A stretch of DNA of 16,654 nt from Candidatus Aphodomonas merdavium (GTDB lineage: Bacteria; Bacillota; Clostridia; Christensenellales; Aristaeellaceae). Every line of letters starts with the position of its first letter. Within the stretch, counting starts at the first letter, position 1. Positions 1 to 6,731 of the stretch are shown in pieces. Location: positions 1 through 16,654 of the forward strand of contig DVLH01000180.1 of assembly GCA_018715585.1 (NCBI GenBank). Reading direction: 5' to 3'. Position numbers and translations under genes: made by a program. The notes beneath the pieces were generated by a model. The model worked only from the letters and a program-made list of their open reading frames with translations. It made no database searches and was not told the origin of the DNA.

Positions 1-824
1 CCTTGGCGCGGCAGACCACCGGCAAACAGGCCGGAAGCTAGTAAGGCACAGGTAATATCCGCACCCACATAAGCCGAAATGCAGCGCGGCAAAAACACTT
101 TTGCCGAGGCGGACAGGCCGAAAGGTTTGGGGTCAATAAAAATGCCAAACGGCTGCACCATATGAAACGGCGCGCGCAAAAGCGGCGAAGGACTTTCGCC
201 TGTGAGCAGCGTAAGCATGGCCGTGTTGCCTGTGATGACGGCGGCATGGACGTGCTGAGGTGGACAAAGGCGCATGATAAGCGTGCGCAAGCAATCTTCG
301 ATTGCGGTGCGCAGCGCGTCGGCTTGGCCCGCTTCCGCCTTTTCCATGCGGGAGATGACGTCGGCGCCAAAGGCGGCCTGCGGGTTTGGCGCAGCGGCGC
401 AGGCGGTGCGCTCTCCCGTGTCTGCATGGTAGCAATAGGCGGCAACGGTTGTTGTGCCAATGTCAATGGCGACGCAAAGCCCGTCGCTCCACGGGTCGTC
501 CGCGCAGAGTGCGCCCTCTCCCTGCGTTTGGATGCGATCATTTGTGGCCGATGGCACGCGGATTTGCACATCGCCCACCGCAATTGCACGGCAAGCAAGG
601 CGCACACCGTCCGTGAGCGCAGAGCCGATGAGCGCGCGCTCCTCATCGTCCGGCGATTCCAGCGCACCCGAGGCAATAACACGGCATTTTCCGCATACGC
701 CGCGCCCACCGCATGGCATTGGCAGGAGCATACCAGCGGCTGTAAGCAGCGCATCCAGGCGCTGGGGCGGGGTAAACGGGGTTGTCTTTCGGCCCGAATC
801 TGTTATAATAATTGCATCATTCAT
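1..824 (-). CDS. ASKHA-domain / [2Fe-2S] ferredoxin protein (DUF4445, RACo-like reductive activator of corrinoid proteins), 3' part missing
   Basis: The reading frame starts at ATG 824-822 and stays open to the window edge, giving 274 codons. A ribosome binding site GGAGG lies 9 bases upstream of the start. Residues 38-78 hold a plant-type [2Fe-2S] pattern, with Cys38, Cys44 and Cys47 in CGGRGVCGKC and a fourth Cys78. From about residue 117 an actin-like ATPase fold begins with the phosphate loop AIDIGTTTVAAY, followed by VITGNTAM near 197 and the family-typical AYVGADI near 251. Members of this family use ATP to drive low-potential electron transfer that returns oxidised Co(II) corrinoid proteins to the methyl-accepting Co(I) state. 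Full members are usually about 600 residues, so more than half is off the left edge. No methyltransferase or corrinoid protein is visible in the window, so the partner is inferred. The family call is secure; the exact substrate is not. Confidence 0.88.
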   Translation of the reverse strand, partial: MNDAIIITDSGRKTTPFTPPQRLDALLTAAGMLLPMPCGGRGVCGKCRVIASGALESPDDEERALIGSALTDGVRLACRAIAVGDVQIRVPSATNDRIQTQGEGALCADDPWSDGLCVAIDIGTTTVAAYCYHADTGERTACAAAPNPQAAFGADVISRMEKAEAGQADALRTAIEDCLRTLIMRLCPPQHVHAAVITGNTAMLTLLTGESPSPLLRAPFHMVQPFGIFIDPKPFGLSASAKVFLPRCISAYVGADITCALLASGLFAGGLPRQ

Positions 825-825
825 G

Positions 826-854
826 GTAACAATCCTCCGCGCGCATAGTATAAC
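826..854 (+). promoter_or_regulatory. Promoter of the DUF1638-citXG operon
   Basis: GTAACA (826-831), a 17-base spacer and TATAAC (849-854) form a fair sigma-A promoter pointing right. Its -10 shares bases 849-852 with the -10 of the opposing ASKHA promoter, so the two cannot easily be occupied at once. The predicted start is near 861. Confidence 0.45.
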
Positions 855-875
855 AAACCGGGGAGGAAAGGAAAA
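847..875 (-). promoter_or_regulatory. Promoter of the ASKHA gene with extended -10
   Basis: Read on the minus strand, TGTTATACT forms an extended -10 (TG-N-TATACT; hexamer at 852-847). The -35 region at 875-870 reads TTTTCC and is poor, as expected when an extended -10 compensates. The predicted start is near 840, giving a leader of about 16 bases with the GGAGG. It overlaps the opposing promoter of the DUF1638 gene. Confidence 0.5.
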
Positions 876-891
876 GCGCTTTTGCGCAAAA
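872..891. promoter_or_regulatory. Two interlocked 12-bp palindromes, possible operator
   Basis: AAAAGCGCTTTT (872-883) and TTTTGCGCAAAA (880-891) are each perfect palindromes and share the four bases TTTT. They lie in the leader of the DUF1638 operon and reach the -35 region of the divergent ASKHA promoter, a place where one bound protein could affect both directions. No known regulator site is recognised. Confidence 0.35.
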
Positions 892-904
892 ACCTGGAGG
901 GAAT

Positions 905-1666
905 ATGCGCATTCATGTCATTGCATGCCGCGTTTTGACGCGGGAGTTGAGCTATCTGGCGGCGATGAGCCCGAACATCATTGAAATCACGTGGCTGCCG
1001 CAGGGGCTGCACCAGACGCCGGATGCGCTCCGCATCTCGCTGGCTGATGAAATTCGGACCATTGAAGAAAATGTGCGTACAGATCGTACGCGCTTTGCTC
1101 CGGAAGCGATCGCGCTCGGTTACGGCCTGTGCTCTAACGGCGTGCTTGGGCTGGAAAGCGGCGATATCCCGCTGGTTGTGCCGCGGACGGATGATTGCAT
1201 CGCGCTCTTGCTCGGCGCGCAAGCGCGCTATTTGGAGCAGTTCCAGGCGCACAGCGGCACGTATTGGCTCAGCAGCGGTTGGGTTGAGCTGAGCGCGGGA
1301 ACAAAACAAGAACGCGCCAAAAGGCGCGAGCGCAGGTTCCGCCAATATGCCGAGCGGTTTGACGAGGAAAGCGCTGAATATCTTCTTGAGCAAGAGGAAC
1401 AATGGGCGCACAACTATAACCGTTGCGCGCTGATTGACCTGCCTGTACATCAAAGCCCTGCCTATGAGCAGGCAGCGCACGAAATGGCGCAGGAGAACGG
1501 CTGGGCGTTTGAGCGGGTGCAGGGAAGCCTGCGGCTGATGGAAAAGCTTCTAAACGGCCAGTGGAATGAGGAAGAGTTTTGTATTTGTCCGCCGCACCAC
1601 CGCCTGGTGGCGGCATATGACGGCACGAAGCTTTGCGCACAAGCACTTGAAGGAGGCGCGCCATGA
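905..1666 (+). CDS. DUF1638 domain-containing protein
   Basis: This 253-residue soluble protein starts at ATG 905 with GGAGGG 3 bases upstream. No signal peptide or membrane segment is seen. It shows the DUF1638 pattern: an N-terminal AC-VL-EL stretch with Cys8, QGLH-x2-PD near 33-40, LGYGLCSNG (Cys76) and VVPRTDDCI (Cys98), then GTYWLSSGW near 118-126. The biochemical role of the family is not established. Members are often found beside corrinoid methyltransferase genes and RACo-like activators, which fits the divergent ASKHA gene here. The conserved Cys and His residues could bind a metal or cofactor, but that is inference. Its stop overlaps the start of citXG by 4 bases (ATGA), so the two are translationally coupled and probably work in one process. 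Confidence 0.82.
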   Translation: MRIHVIACRVLTRELSYLAAMSPNIIEITWLPQGLHQTPDALRISLADEIRTIEENVRTDRTRFAPEAIALGYGLCSNGVLGLESGDIPLVVPRTDDCIALLLGAQARYLEQFQAHSGTYWLSSGWVELSAGTKQERAKRRERRFRQYAERFDEESAEYLLEQEEQWAHNYNRCALIDLPVHQSPAYEQAAHEMAQENGWAFERVQGSLRLMEKLLNGQWNEEEFCICPPHHRLVAAYDGTKLCAQALEGGAP

Positions 1667-2979
1667 TTGTGCGCTGGGGGGATGAGGTGACACTTGCGCA
1701 GATGCTCGCAGCCCGGGAGGCGCGCGCGCTGGCGCAGCGGGAGCTGCGCGCTAAGCATTGCCTGCCGCTGATTTCCTTCACGCTCAACATGCCAGGGCCC
1801 ATCAAGGATGGGACGCTCGTGCGCATGGCGTTTGACGACGGCGTGGAGCAGATCGAAGCTGCGCTTGCATCGGAGGGCGTGCGCGTGCACGAGCGCCGTA
1901 TCCGCCGGGAGACGACAGGATGTGATGGCTTTTTCTGCGTGGAAGCGGACGCGGAACGCGTGAAGGCGCTGTGCTGCGCCATTGAAGAACATAGCGCCAT
2001 CGGGCGCTTTTTTGACATTGACGTGCTCGATGCCGCGGGCGAGAAGCTTGAACGGGAGCGCGTAGGCGCGCCGGTCCGGCGGTGCTTTTTATGCGGACGC
2101 CCTGCGGCGGAATGCGCCCGTAGCCGCGCGCATGGCGTGGACGCGCTGCGCGCGCATGTGGAGGAGTCGCTCAACGCCTATTTGGACGAAAAATATGCGG
2201 CGCAAACGATGTCGTTGGCGCTGCGCGCGTTGCTCTACGAGGTGGCCGTCACGCCAAAGCCCGGCCTGGTAGACCGGGCAAACGCCGGTGCGCACCGGGA
2301 CATGGACTTTTTTTCTTTCATGGGCAGTGCGGCGGCGCTGGCGCCGTATTTTCGTGAGTGCACGCTTTGTGGCCTGCGCTGCGGAGAGCTCCCGGCGCCG
2401 GAGCGCTTTTTGCGCGTTCAGCATTTGGGGCGGGGCGCAGAACGGGCCATGTGTGAGGCGTCTGGTGGCGCCAATACCCATAAAGGCGCGATTTTTTCGC
2501 TGGGATTGCTCTGCGCGGCCAGAGGATACCTGCGCCAGACGCAAGAGGCGTTTGATACGGAGCAGATGCGCCGTGAGGCGGCGGTGATGGCCGAAGAAGC
2601 GTGCAAACGCTTTGCCGCTACCCATGGCGGCGCGCTCTTTGGCGCGCGCGCGGAAGCGCTTAGCGGTTTTCAAACGGCAGAGGTGGCACTTGAGGCGCTC
2701 TCCCGGGCGCGGGCGCAGGGGAAGGACGTGAACGCTGCGGGCGTTGGCGCGTTGCTGCGCCTATTGGCCGCGGCGGAAGATACGAACCTTGCACGGCGCG
2801 GCGGCGCACAGGCTCCGGCCCAGGTGCGCGCCGAAGCGGCGCGGCTGCTGGCGCAGGGCGGGGACGAAATTGCGGCGGCGCAGGCGCTGGATGAAGCGTT
2901 TATTGCGCGCAATTTAAGCCCGGGTGGATGTGCGGACCTGCTGGCGGTTGCGTTTTTCCTGCTGTTTTGCCAGGTATGA
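1663..2979 (+). CDS. citXG: CitX-CitG fusion: holo-citrate-lyase-type prosthetic group transferase / triphosphoribosyl-dephospho-CoA synthase
   Basis: This 438-residue protein fuses two enzymes. Residues about 1-175 match CitX, which transfers the phosphoribosyl-dephospho-CoA group to the acyl carrier subunit of citrate lyase. Motifs include LISFTLNMPGPIKD (36-49), GCDGFFCVEAD (86-96), GRFFDIDVL (114-122) and RRCFLCGRPAAECARSR (139-155). Residues about 180-438 match CitG, which makes 2'-(5''-triphosphoribosyl)-3'-dephospho-CoA from ATP and dephospho-CoA. Motifs there are TPKPGLVDRANAGAH (197-211), GANTHKGAIFSLG (269-281), a later DTNLARRGG, and LSPGGCADLLA near the C-terminus. Such fusions are known, for example CitXG of Haemophilus. 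The start has AGGAGG 6 bases upstream and overlaps the DUF1638 stop by ATGA. No citC, citD, citE or citF is in the window, so the acceptor protein is unknown. Confidence 0.9.
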   Translation: MIVRWGDEVTLAQMLAAREARALAQRELRAKHCLPLISFTLNMPGPIKDGTLVRMAFDDGVEQIEAALASEGVRVHERRIRRETTGCDGFFCVEADAERVKALCCAIEEHSAIGRFFDIDVLDAAGEKLERERVGAPVRRCFLCGRPAAECARSRAHGVDALRAHVEESLNAYLDEKYAAQTMSLALRALLYEVAVTPKPGLVDRANAGAHRDMDFFSFMGSAAALAPYFRECTLCGLRCGELPAPERFLRVQHLGRGAERAMCEASGGANTHKGAIFSLGLLCAARGYLRQTQEAFDTEQMRREAAVMAEEACKRFAATHGGALFGARAEALSGFQTAEVALEALSRARAQGKDVNAAGVGALLRLLAAAEDTNLARRGGAQAPAQVRAEAARLLAQGGDEIAAAQALDEAFIARNLSPGGCADLLAVAFFLLFCQV

Positions 2980-2991
2980 GAGCGCTTGGGT

Positions 2992-3010
2992 GGCCTGGGA
3001 AAATCCGGCC
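2992..3010 (+). other. Hairpin between citXG and the two-component operon
   Basis: GGCC (2992-2995) and GGCC (3007-3010) pair, and inside them GGG (2997-2999) pairs with TCC (3004-3006) with one bulged T and an AAAA loop. It directly abuts the -35 box at 3011. No T-run follows, so it is at best a weak terminator of citXG. Confidence 0.35.
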
Positions 3011-3039
3011 TTGACAGCGACGGGGAAAGCGTGTATAGT
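3011..3039 (+). promoter_or_regulatory. Strong sigma-A promoter of the two-component operon
   Basis: A perfect TTGACA (3011-3016), a 17-base spacer and TATAGT (3034-3039) predict a start near 3046. The leader to the response regulator ATG is about 47 bases and contains GGAGGAG (3080-3086). Confidence 0.75.
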
Positions 3040-3092
3040 GAAGGAAAAGGAATGGCTGTGCCGCGCCGTTGCGCGCTGCGGAGGAGAAAAAG

Positions 3093-3767
3093 ATGTTTCA
3101 CATTATGGTCGTTGAGGATGATGCGCATACGCGGCGGCTGATGGAGGCTGTGCTGGAGCAAAACGGCTATTTTCCCATCGCGGCATGCGACGGGGTGGAG
3201 GCGCTGGATGTGCTGGAGCACCAGCATGTTGATTTGATCGTGCTGGACGTGATGATGCCCCGCATGGACGGGTTTACATTTTTAAAAACGCTGCGCGACG
3301 GCGGGTGTGACCTTCCTGTGCTGATGGTGACGGCAAAGGAGACGCTTGCGGATAAAAAGCGCGGCTTTCTTGCGGGCGTAGACGACTACATGGTCAAACC
3401 CATGGACGAGGAGGAGATGATCCTGCGCGTGGCTGCCCTCTTGCGCAGGGCACGCATCGCCAACGAGCACCGGCTGACCGTCGGCTCCACCGTGCTGGAT
3501 TATGACGCGATGACGGTATCGCATGCGGGGAAAACGGAATCGCTCCCGCCCAAGGAGTTTTTGCTGCTCTTTAAATTGCTGAGCTACCAAAACAAAATTT
3601 TTACGCGCCGCCAGCTTATGGACGAGCTGTGGGATATGGAATCCGAATCGGACGAGCGCACGGTGGACGTGCACATCAACCGCTTGCGCGAGCGGTTTAA
3701 GGAAAACAACGATTTTGAAATTGTTACCGTCCGCGGTTTAGGATATAAGGCGGTGGCAAAGGGATGA
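3093..3767 (+). CDS. OmpR/PhoB-family response regulator
   Basis: This 224-residue regulator is read from ATG 3093, which has GGAGGAG 6 bases upstream. A TTG at 3069 lies in frame but has no comparable site. Residues 1-118 form the receiver domain: acidic pocket E8-D9-D10, phosphoacceptor Asp52 in LDVMMP, Thr80 in MVTAKE and Lys102 in MVKPMD. Residues about 128-224 are a winged-helix DNA-binding domain ending in VTVRGLGYKA, typical of the OmpR/PhoB class. It should be phosphorylated by the kinase encoded directly downstream, whose start overlaps this stop by ATGA. The regulon is unknown: no transporter or resistance gene adjoins the pair, and the operon ends at terminators after the kinase. 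Confidence 0.93.
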   Translation: MFHIMVVEDDAHTRRLMEAVLEQNGYFPIAACDGVEALDVLEHQHVDLIVLDVMMPRMDGFTFLKTLRDGGCDLPVLMVTAKETLADKKRGFLAGVDDYMVKPMDEEEMILRVAALLRRARIANEHRLTVGSTVLDYDAMTVSHAGKTESLPPKEFLLLFKLLSYQNKIFTRRQLMDELWDMESESDERTVDVHINRLRERFKENNDFEIVTVRGLGYKAVAKG

Positions 3768-4801
3768 GAAATCGCCACTCTTTGCGGACGCTGCTGGTGA
3801 TGTCAATCTTTTTTATCATGCTCCTTTCCAGCATGCTGACAGGCTCTTCCTACATCGTGTTATTGATGTTTGGCATTGTGCCGTTCCCGTTTTTGACGCA
3901 GCTGACACGGCCGCTGCTTTTGTTGCCCTTTAGCGTGCTGATTGGCATGTTCATTTCTGTGTTCATTTCTGCACGCATTTTGCGCCCGATTGACGACCTG
4001 ATTTCTGCGACCCGCAGCGTTTCCAAAGGGGATTTTTCCGTGCGCGTGGAAGTGGGGACAAGCGTGGATGAAATTGACGAGCTACAGCGCAGCTTTAACG
4101 AGATGGCGGCGGAGCTTGGCAGCATCGAGCTGTTCCGCGAGGATTTCATCAACAACTTTTCGCACGAGTTTAAAACGCCGATCGTCTCCATCCGTGGCTT
4201 TGCGCGCCAGCTGCAGCGCGAAGACATTACCGAAGAACAGCGGCGAGAGTATGCCGGCATCATTGCAGAGGAATCGGACAGGCTGGCGAACCTAGCTTCG
4301 AGCATCCTGCTGCTTTCCAAGTTGGAAAACCAAAATATTGTCACCGATAAAGCGCCATTCCGCGTGGACGAGGAGATCCGCGGGAGCATCTTGCTCCTGG
4401 AAAAGCAGTGGGAAGCCAAAGAGCTTGCGCTAAATTTGGATCTGAAACAGGTTACGCTTACGGGAAATGCTGGGTTGCTTTCGCACGTTTGGATGAACCT
4501 AATTGGCAATGCCATCAAGTTTTCGCCGCGCGCAGGCGCGCTGGAAATCTGCTGTCGCCGGGAAGGGGAAAGCGTTGTTTTTTCCGTGCGCGACGAGGGA
4601 CCGGGCATGGATGAGGAAACGCAGCGCCGTGTGTTCGATAAGTTTTTTCAGGGCGATGCGTCGCACAGCCTCAAGGGGTACGGCCTGGGGCTGGCGCTCG
4701 TCAAGCGCATTGTTCTGCTATGCCAGGGTGAGGTGGAGATTCAAAGCAGCCCGGGTGCAGGAAGCACTTTCCTTGTGCGCCTGCCGGACGAAGCGTCTTA
4801 A
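3764..4801 (+). CDS. Sensor histidine kinase with two membrane segments and almost no extracytoplasmic loop
   Basis: The 345-residue protein has two hydrophobic segments, about 9-38 and 51-70, joined by a short loop of roughly 12 residues. There is therefore no periplasmic-type sensor domain. A HAMP linker follows (about 71-122; LRPIDDL is typical), then the dimerisation/phosphoacceptor domain with His134 in NFSHEFKTPI. The ATP-binding domain has the N box MNLIGNAIKFS (244-254), G1 DEGPGMDE (277-284), the F box FDKFFQGD (291-298) and G2 GYGLGLAL (305-312). Every catalytic element is present. It is the cognate kinase of the upstream regulator by position and by the 4-base ATGA overlap. The short loop resembles intramembrane-sensing kinases that detect envelope stress or act with a membrane partner; the signal is not predictable here. 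Confidence 0.92.
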   Translation: MRNRHSLRTLLVMSIFFIMLLSSMLTGSSYIVLLMFGIVPFPFLTQLTRPLLLLPFSVLIGMFISVFISARILRPIDDLISATRSVSKGDFSVRVEVGTSVDEIDELQRSFNEMAAELGSIELFREDFINNFSHEFKTPIVSIRGFARQLQREDITEEQRREYAGIIAEESDRLANLASSILLLSKLENQNIVTDKAPFRVDEEIRGSILLLEKQWEAKELALNLDLKQVTLTGNAGLLSHVWMNLIGNAIKFSPRAGALEICCRREGESVVFSVRDEGPGMDEETQRRVFDKFFQGDASHSLKGYGLGLALVKRIVLLCQGEVEIQSSPGAGSTFLVRLPDEAS

Positions 4802-4834
4802 TGGCGGGCGCACGGTACCTTCCGAGCGCCAGAC

Positions 4835-4855
4835 GCGCGTAGGCGCGCTTTTTTT
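4835..4855 (+). terminator. Rho-independent terminator of the two-component operon
   Basis: GCGCG (4835-4839) and CGCGC (4844-4848) pair around a TAGG loop and are followed by seven T residues (4849-4855). It lies 33 bases after the kinase stop. Confidence 0.7.
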
Positions 4856-4861
4856 ATATCG

Positions 4862-4895
4862 AAAAACCCCAACCTCCTGCTGGGTGGGCGGTTTT
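4862..4895 (-). terminator. Second, imperfect hairpin terminator on the galT side
   Basis: AAAACCCC (4863-4870) pairs with GG-GGTTTT (4887-4895, one bulged C), extended by ACC/GGT around a CCTGCT loop with one A-G mismatch. On the minus strand it ends in TTTTT (4866-4862), so it could back up termination of galT. Confidence 0.45.
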
Positions 4896-4901
4896 CCTTG
4901 C

Positions 4902-4933
4902 AAAAAAAGAAGCAGCCGTCAAGGCTGCTTTTT
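4902..4933. terminator. Bidirectional terminator between the kinase gene and galT
   Basis: AAGCAGCC (4910-4917) and GGCTGCTT (4923-4930) form a perfect 8-bp stem around GTCAA. The plus strand continues with T residues to 4933. The minus strand continues with C then TTTTTTT (4908-4902). It suits two convergent operons. Confidence 0.85.
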
Positions 4934-5048
4934 GGTAGGATAAAACCCGGTTTCGCGGATGAATTAGCGGCGTTGGCCATTTGGACGGAGTTTTGCGCTG
5001 CGTTGCGCGTCTGCCTGCTTCCTGCCGCGCCTAGCCAAGGGTGGCCGG

Positions 5049-6593
5049 TTATTTGCCGCTTTCCTCCTCCACGGGTTCCAGGCCAAAGCCTTGTAGGCAG
5101 GCGGACAGCGCCCGCCGTCCCGCTTCGGTGCATTTGAAAACGCCCGCGTCCTCGAGTACGCGCGTGCAGATATCGCACAGCGATTGGCGCAATAGCGCTT
5201 CGGCTTCCGCCTCCTGCAGCGCCGTGCCGTAAGAGTTTGCTAGCGTGGAAATCCAATCGAAATGCTTAAACAGCGGGTCTTCCTGTGTGGGGCGGGTGAG
5301 CGGCTTTTCGCCGGTGAGGTAACCTTTCAGGCCGGCCAACTCGTCGCGCAGGCGGCCGGGCAGGATAAAGAGGCCCATCACTTCGATCAAGCCGATATTC
5401 TCGCGCTTGATGTGGTGCAGCTCGGCATGCGGATGGAAGATGCCCAGCGGATGTTCCTGCGTGATGCGGTTATTGCGCAGGACGATGCGCATGATGTAGC
5501 AATCGCCTTCTTTGCGGGCGATGGGCGTGAGCGTGTTGTGCGGCGTGCCCTGGGTTTCATGCAGGATATCCGCCTGTGGGTCGTCATAAGTGCGCCAATA
5601 GGAGAGCAGCGCGTCGCAAAAATCTGCAAGCTGCTGCGGGTCTTCACAGCAAGCTTCCAGGCAGGTCATCGGCCATTTGACGACACCAACGCGCACGGCG
5701 GGGAAACGCTTGCAGCGCAGGCGGCGGATGATTGGCGCACGGTCGAGCGGGAAGATGTGACGGCCGCCCTGGAAATGGTTGTGGTTGAGGATAGAGCCGC
5801 CGACGATGGGCAAATCGGCGTTGCTGCCGAGGAAATACTCCGGAAATTGATCGACAAAATCAAGCAGGAGCGCAAACGTTTTGCGTTCGATCACCATGGG
5901 GATATGCTGCTCATTGAGGACGATGCAGTGCTCGTCGTAATAGCTGTAGGGCGAGTATTGCATGCGCCAGTTTTCTCCGCAGAGCTTGAGGGAAACGGTG
6001 CGCAGCGTCTCGTGCGACGGATAGCCGGGACGCCCGGCATACCCTTCGTTTTCCAGGCAGAGCATGCAAAGCGGGTAGCCGATGGAGGGCATGCTCCTTT
6101 GCCTGGCAATTTCACGCGGGTCCTTTTCCGGTTTGGAAAGGTTGATGGTGATTTCAAGCTTTCCATAGGGCGATGGGGCAGAATAGCCAATATTCTTTTG
6201 AATGCTGTCCACGCGGATTGCATTGGAAGCCCGGCAAAAATCATAATACCAGGCGGTAGCGGCAGCAGGCCCGGACCGGTCGTACAGGCTGTGGAAGCGC
6301 TGCGCAATGACGGAAGGCGGAGGCAGGAGCAAGCTGACGAGATGGTCGCCGAAGCGCTCCCGTTCATAGGGCGTGTCCTCGAGAATGCCACGGGCGATGG
6401 CAAAATTGCACAGCTCATCCAAAATAGGGCCGACAGTGGGCGGCGGCGGGGCAATCTCCTCACATCCATCCTCGGGCGGGGCATAGAGGCCAAGGGCGTT
6501 TAAAAGCGCATTCATGCCAAAGGCCCGGTCCTCGGCGAGCAATAGGCCGTGTGCTTGGGCAAAATCCAAAAGTTTATTGAGCGCGTTCATCAT
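5049..6593 (-). CDS. galT: UDP-glucose--hexose-1-phosphate uridylyltransferase, class II (Firmicutes) GalT
   Basis: This 514-residue enzyme exchanges UMP between UDP-glucose and galactose-1-phosphate in the Leloir pathway. The length and architecture match the long class II GalT of Gram-positive bacteria rather than the short E. coli type. The catalytic region is seen in GGSILNHNHFQGGRH, where HNH supplies the nucleophilic His. Flanking conserved stretches include YSPYSYYDEHCIVLN, KNIGYSAPSPYGKLEI and PHNTLTPIARK. The start at ATG 6593 has AAGGGGGG about 6 bases upstream; a second ATG follows directly. It is divergent from galK across 138 bases and convergent with the two-component operon. 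No frameshift or missing motif was seen. A 413-codon open frame antisense to it is a GC-driven shadow. Confidence 0.95.
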   Translation of the reverse strand: MMNALNKLLDFAQAHGLLLAEDRAFGMNALLNALGLYAPPEDGCEEIAPPPPTVGPILDELCNFAIARGILEDTPYERERFGDHLVSLLLPPPSVIAQRFHSLYDRSGPAAATAWYYDFCRASNAIRVDSIQKNIGYSAPSPYGKLEITINLSKPEKDPREIARQRSMPSIGYPLCMLCLENEGYAGRPGYPSHETLRTVSLKLCGENWRMQYSPYSYYDEHCIVLNEQHIPMVIERKTFALLLDFVDQFPEYFLGSNADLPIVGGSILNHNHFQGGRHIFPLDRAPIIRRLRCKRFPAVRVGVVKWPMTCLEACCEDPQQLADFCDALLSYWRTYDDPQADILHETQGTPHNTLTPIARKEGDCYIMRIVLRNNRITQEHPLGIFHPHAELHHIKRENIGLIEVMGLFILPGRLRDELAGLKGYLTGEKPLTRPTQEDPLFKHFDWISTLANSYGTALQEAEAEALLRQSLCDICTRVLEDAGVFKCTEAGRRALSACLQGFGLEPVEEESGK

Positions 6594-6611
6594 TCAATCC
6601 CCCCTTTCTTC

Positions 6612-6639
6612 AGTATAGCAGGAACTTTGTTTGAAACAA
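6612..6639 (-). promoter_or_regulatory. galT promoter with extended -10
   Basis: On the minus strand TTGTTT (6639-6634), a 16-base spacer and TATACT (6617-6612) are preceded by TGC, an extended -10. The -35 sits inside the odd palindrome TTGTTTgAAACAA (6627-6639), a likely control point. Confidence 0.65.
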
Positions 6640-6640
6640 T
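6632..6640 (+). repeat. TGAAACAAT element, copy 1 (galT -35)
   Basis: The 9-bp sequence TGAAACAAT here overlaps the galT -35 box. An identical copy lies at 6695-6703 on the galK -10 box, a centre-to-centre distance of 63 bases, about six helical turns. No known operator consensus is recognised. Confidence 0.5.
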
Positions 6641-6674
6641 GGAAAAACGTCTATATTCAAAATTATCATGAATC

Positions 6675-6703
6675 TTGACAAATTCCTGGAAAGATGAAAC
6701 AAT
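6675..6703 (+). promoter_or_regulatory. galK promoter
   Basis: A perfect TTGACA (6675-6680), a 17-base spacer and AACAAT (6698-6703, four of six) predict a start near 6710 and a short leader of about 22 bases that holds GGGAGGG. Confidence 0.6.
6695..6703 (+). repeat. TGAAACAAT element, copy 2 (galK -10)
   Basis: This is the second exact copy of the 9-bp element, in the same orientation as copy 1. It covers the galK -10 hexamer, so a bound protein would block polymerase. Confidence 0.5.
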
Positions 6704-6731
6704 ACTCCCGGAGGATTGGGAGGGATTTTGA

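Noticed and set aside
162..848. Plus-strand frame of 228 codons at the left edge
   Set aside because: It is antisense to the ASKHA gene, which has the iron-sulfur and ATPase motifs; the frame has no motif of its own.
1269..2174. Open frame of 301 codons on the minus strand across DUF1638 and citXG
   Set aside because: Low-complexity Ser/Arg/Ala-rich product antisense to two family-matched genes.
3052..3141. Small upstream frame (29 codons, Arg-rich) starting in the leader of the response regulator with AAGG upstream
   Set aside because: It overlaps the response regulator start out of frame and nothing besides a modest ribosome site supports it; conservation would be needed.
4934..5048. Gap between the bidirectional terminator and the galT stop
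   Set aside because: Searched for a small gene or RNA; only a shadow frame and an AAACCCGGTTT near-palindrome too tight to fold were seen.
5262..6503. Open frame of 413 codons on the plus strand antisense to galT
   Set aside because: It has no recognised motif and no ribosome binding site, and it lies entirely within a galT with clear catalytic motifs; long antisense frames are expected at this GC content.
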